From the NCBI RefSeq assembly GCF_004348675.1, contig NZ_SMKN01000002.1, positions 44,623-108,622 of the forward strand: a stretch of 64,000 nucleotides of DNA, read 5' to 3'. Under the pieces are notes generated by a model. It worked only from the letters and a program-made list of their open reading frames with translations. It was not told the DNA's origin and searched no databases. Each line of letters begins with the position of its first letter. The stretch's first letter is position 1. This stretch comes from Micromonospora sp. KC606. GTDB taxonomy: Bacteria; Actinomycetota; Actinomycetes; Mycobacteriales; Micromonosporaceae. The position numbers were made by a program, and so were the translations under genes. Below are positions 61,319 through 64,000 of the stretch, in pieces.

Positions 61319-62362
61319 ATGAGCATCGATCACGCCGCCCGGCACGACGCGGCGGCGCGGAGGGAGGACGAGATGACGATGGTGTCGCCGCCGGCGATCG
61401 GGCCGACCATCAACCCCGGCAGCGACGCCGGCCCCGGACCGCGACTCCGGCGCCGGCTGCCGAGTTGGGCGCGCGTCTTTCTGACCGGTCTGGTGTTGTG
61501 GGTGGTGGCGGTGCCGGTCACCTTCGCCACCGGCAACATCAATCTCATTCCGACGATCATCCTGTTGGGCAGTTTCCTCGTTCCGGTCACGTTCGTGGTG
61601 TACGCCTTCGGGCGGGCCGACGGCGTGGTGACGGCGCAGCGCGTCTTCGTCGCCTTTCTCTGCGGCGGCGTGCTCGGCGTGCTGGGCGCCTCGATCCTGG
61701 AGGCGGCGCTGCTGCGGCAGCCGTCCGGGTGGGGCTACGTCGGCGTCGGTCTGATCGAGGAGGCGGTCAAGCTCGCGGCACTGTGGCTGCTGGCCCGGCG
61801 TCTGCCCAGGTACACGGCGCGGGACGGGATGGTGCTCGGCGCCTCGGTGGGCCTGGGATTCGCCGCGCTGGAGAGTGCCGGCTACGCCTTCACCGCCCTG
61901 TTCACCGACCAGGGCAGCCTGTCACTGCTCAACGTGGTGGAGACCGAAGCCCTGCGGGCGGTCCTGGCGCCGTTCGGGCACGGGCTGTGGACGGCGATCC
62001 TGGGCGGTGCCCTGTTCGCGACCGCGGCGCGGTCGCGCCACGGCCGGCCGAGGCTGCGCGGCTCGCTGCTCGGCTGGTATCTGCTGATGGCCCTGCTGCA
62101 CATGTTCTGGGACGCGTCCAGCGGAATCGCCGTGCTCCTGACCCTGCTGCTCACCGGTACGCCGACGCAGTGGACGCTGGTCTCACTCGGCGCGGCGCCC
62201 GGGGTGACCGCCGCCCAGGTGCACACATACACCGCGATCAGTTGGGCGTTGCTCGCGCTGGACGCGGGGGTCGGAGTCCTGATCCTGCTGGCACGCTGGC
62301 GCAGGACGTCGTCGCCGGCCCCGCGACCGGTCACCCTGGCCAGGAACGCGGCGCGGTGGTGA
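61319..62362 (+). CDS. PrsW-family intramembrane metalloprotease
   Basis: A 347-residue membrane protein with about eight helices. GVGLIEEAVKLAALWLLARR holds the EExxK motif; GLGFAALESAGYAF and the late HMFWDASSGIAVL carry the remaining metal-site residues. PrsW-type proteases cut anti-sigma factors or similar membrane proteins. Start ATG 61319; ATG 61374 is a shorter option. Its 3' end overlaps the convergent kinase gene by 32 bp. Confidence 0.88.
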   Translation: MSIDHAARHDAAARREDEMTMVSPPAIGPTINPGSDAGPGPRLRRRLPSWARVFLTGLVLWVVAVPVTFATGNINLIPTIILLGSFLVPVTFVVYAFGRADGVVTAQRVFVAFLCGGVLGVLGASILEAALLRQPSGWGYVGVGLIEEAVKLAALWLLARRLPRYTARDGMVLGASVGLGFAALESAGYAFTALFTDQGSLSLLNVVETEALRAVLAPFGHGLWTAILGGALFATAARSRHGRPRLRGSLLGWYLLMALLHMFWDASSGIAVLLTLLLTGTPTQWTLVSLGAAPGVTAAQVHTYTAISWALLALDAGVGVLILLARWRRTSSPAPRPVTLARNAARW

Positions 62363-63761
62363 CCTCCCCGCCGGTGACAGGGAGGTCGACGACCAGCGTG
62401 GTGCCCGCCCCGACGGGGCTGGTGACCGACAGGGTGCCGTCCAGCGCGTGCACCCGGTCGGCCAGCCCGAGCAGGCCCGAACCCCGGCCGGGGTCGGCGC
62501 CACCGGTGCCGTCGTCGCGCACCGACAGGCGCAACCGACCGTCGGCGTGCCGTGCCTCGACCTCGACGACGCTGGCGTGGGCGTGCTTGGCGGCGTTGGC
62601 GAGCGCCTCGGACACGACGAAGTACGCCGCGACCTCGACCTGCTCGGGCAGCCGTGTCGGTACGTCGACAGTCAGCTCGACCGGGATCGCCGACCGCCGG
62701 GCGAGCGCCTTCAGCGCCGGCCGCAGGCCGCCCTCCGACAGGATCGCCGGATGGATGCCACGGGACAGTTCCCGCAGCTCGTCCAGGGCGTCGGACAGCC
62801 CGTCGACCGCCCGGGACAACTGCTCCCGCAATTCCGTCGAGCCCGGCGGGACGGCGGCCTCGGCGGCACGTAGTGCCAGGATCAGCGACACCAGCCGCTG
62901 CTGGGTGCCGTCGTGCAGATCACGCTCGATGCGGCGTCGCGCCTGGTCGCCCGCGGCCACTACCCGCGCCCGGGACGCGGCGAGCGCGTCGCGGCCCTGT
63001 TCCAGCGAGCCCGCCATCGCGTTGAAGGAGCGCTGTAACACGCCGACCTCGCCGGCCCCCCGCTCGGGCAGGCGGCTGCCCAGGTCGCCGGCGGCCAGCC
63101 GGCCCGCCGCGGCGGCCACCTGACGGACCGGCGCGACGATGACCCGGTGCAGGTAGCTCGCGAACACGACGACGAACAGCACCGAGCAGGCCAGGCCGCC
63201 GGACGCGGCGAACACGGCCCGGTTGGCCGCCGCCTCGGAGCCCTGCTGCCGCGCCTCGGCGAGGCGGCGTTCGGTGGCCAGGAACTGGTCGAACTCTGCT
63301 CGCATGGCGTCGACGCGCCGCCTACCCTCCTCGACCTCCGGCAGGGTCCGCACCGCCGCCGGGTCCCGCCGCGCCTGCGCGATCAGGGGCACCGAGTAGT
63401 CGCGCAGGTACGAACCACCCTCCGCCGCGATCCGCTGGGCTCTGGCCTGCTGCTCCGGGTTGTCCGTGACGAGCTGTTCGAGGGTACGGGCCTCGTCGCC
63501 GAACGAGGACCGGGCCGCCTTCCACGGCTGTAGGAACTCCTCCCGGCCGGTGAGCAGGTAGCCGCGCTGGCCCGTCTCCATGTCGACGACGAGCCGCTCC
63601 AGGTGATTGGCCGCCACCAGGACCTCCTGCGAACGCAGGGCGCGGCGGTCGTCGGCCCGTAGCTGCATGACCGAGGTCAGAAGAACGGCGGACGCGCTGC
63701 CGACCACCAGCGCCAGCAGACCGCTGGCCACCACCGTGCGCCCCGTCAACCCGCCCCACAC
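62331..63761 (-). CDS. Sensor histidine kinase with CHASE3 and HAMP domains
   Basis: A 476-residue NarL-type kinase. Helix one (~8-30) is followed by a CHASE3-like extracellular domain (LVVDMETGQRGYLLTGREEFLQPW), helix two (~188-208), HAMP (~210-262) and HisKA_3 with the phospho-His in RRIERDLHDGTQQRLV. The ATPase part has EALANAAKHA and DDGTGG. It pairs with the response regulator starting at 63894 on the other strand. The signal is unknown; such CHASE3 kinases often sense cell-envelope state. Confidence 0.93.
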   Translation of the reverse strand: MWGGLTGRTVVASGLLALVVGSASAVLLTSVMQLRADDRRALRSQEVLVAANHLERLVVDMETGQRGYLLTGREEFLQPWKAARSSFGDEARTLEQLVTDNPEQQARAQRIAAEGGSYLRDYSVPLIAQARRDPAAVRTLPEVEEGRRRVDAMRAEFDQFLATERRLAEARQQGSEAAANRAVFAASGGLACSVLFVVVFASYLHRVIVAPVRQVAAAAGRLAAGDLGSRLPERGAGEVGVLQRSFNAMAGSLEQGRDALAASRARVVAAGDQARRRIERDLHDGTQQRLVSLILALRAAEAAVPPGSTELREQLSRAVDGLSDALDELRELSRGIHPAILSEGGLRPALKALARRSAIPVELTVDVPTRLPEQVEVAAYFVVSEALANAAKHAHASVVEVEARHADGRLRLSVRDDGTGGADPGRGSGLLGLADRVHALDGTLSVTSPVGAGTTLVVDLPVTGGEVTTAPRSWPG

Positions 63762-63893
63762 GTCAGGCCCCGGTGCGCGGGCCCGCCGCCGGTCCGGCGC
63801 TGGTGGTCGGCACGGTGCCGCCGCCGGCCCGGCGCTGGCGGTCGGCCCAGGTCAGGGTTCTCACAGGCCGTACGCTAGCCGGATAATCCGGTC

Positions 63894-64000
63894 ATGACGA
63901 GTGTGCGGGTGTTGCTGGCCGACGATGATGTCCTGCTGCGGGAAGGGCTGGCCAGCCTGTTGCAGCGGGCCGGTCACGAGGTGGTGGGGCAGGCGGGGGA
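63894..64000 (+). CDS. NarL/FixJ response regulator, receiver start (3' end missing)
   Basis: The first 35 codons run to the window end: VRVLLADDDVLLREGLASLL, with the acidic triplet that binds Mg2+. It is divergent from the kinase gene and clearly its partner. The DNA-binding part is outside the window. Confidence 0.9.
   Translation, partial: MTSVRVLLADDDVLLREGLASLLQRAGHEVVGQAG

Noticed and set aside
1..64000. tRNA, rRNA or insertion sequences
   Set aside because: No tRNA cloverleaf, rRNA-like sequence, transposase or matching terminal inverted repeats were seen by eye; a tRNA scan would be needed to exclude them fully.

Overview
The window is high-GC DNA from an actinomycete. Signs of this are very GC-rich third codon positions, frequent GTG starts, a SARP regulator, an acyl-CoA carboxylase epsilon subunit and a mycothiol-type enzyme family. 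A Micromonosporaceae-like host is plausible, but the genus cannot be fixed from sequence alone. Most of the 64 kb is specialised metabolism: three neighbouring biosynthetic blocks, then a short housekeeping-like tail.

Block 1 (1-5.8 kb) is a small peptide system. It has the 3' part of an ABC exporter, a SARP-type regulator, a 73-residue peptide with eight cysteines, a perfect hairpin, and a FtsX/MacB-type permease with its ATPase. No modifying enzyme is visible, but the left side is cut off. From 5.8 to 8.1 kb the DNA looks decayed. It carries an F420-dependent NADP reductase-like gene and, coupled to it, a frameshifted and 5'-truncated hot-dog thioesterase that resembles enediyne thioesterases.

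Block 2 (8.1-30.4 kb) is the most unusual. It starts with homologues of the enediyne accessory proteins UnbV and UnbU and later has a DUF1702 protein. There is no iterative type I enediyne PKS here. Instead there are discrete proteins: an ACP, a ketosynthase with full catalytic triad, a half-length ketosynthase-like protein without the cysteine, a ketoreductase, a second full ketosynthase, a discrete C-methyltransferase, an extended SDR and a spermidine-dehydrogenase-like flavoprotein. Most of these overlap by 4 nt. A glycosyltransferase, an atypical LuxR-type regulator and genes for a branched amino sugar follow (2,3-dehydratase, C-methyltransferase, aminotransferase, possible N-methyltransferase). 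An unknown protein, a repeat-bearing DUF3224 protein and a VOC protein lie between.

Block 3 (30.6-59.2 kb) is an aromatic type II PKS cluster with classical angucycline gene order: biotin carboxylase, JadI-type cyclase, KS-alpha, KS-beta, ACP, ketoreductase, aromatase/cyclase, two PgaE-type flavin monooxygenases, hydrolase, carboxylase beta and epsilon subunits. The left wing holds a JadR1-like response regulator, MarR/DoxX, an FMN reductase, P450 plus ferredoxin plus ferredoxin reductase, a tandem class III aminotransferase with a dead first half, an O-methyltransferase, a two-domain ABM oxygenase, a SnoaL-like protein and an MFS exporter. Four 13-bp direct repeats spaced 20-21 bp precede the core PKS operon.

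The tail (59.2-64 kb) has a secreted GH43 enzyme, a remnant of an MFS transporter, a PrsW-type membrane protease and a two-component system that runs off the right edge. Whether blocks 2 and 3 make separate compounds or one glycosylated hybrid cannot be decided from the DNA.
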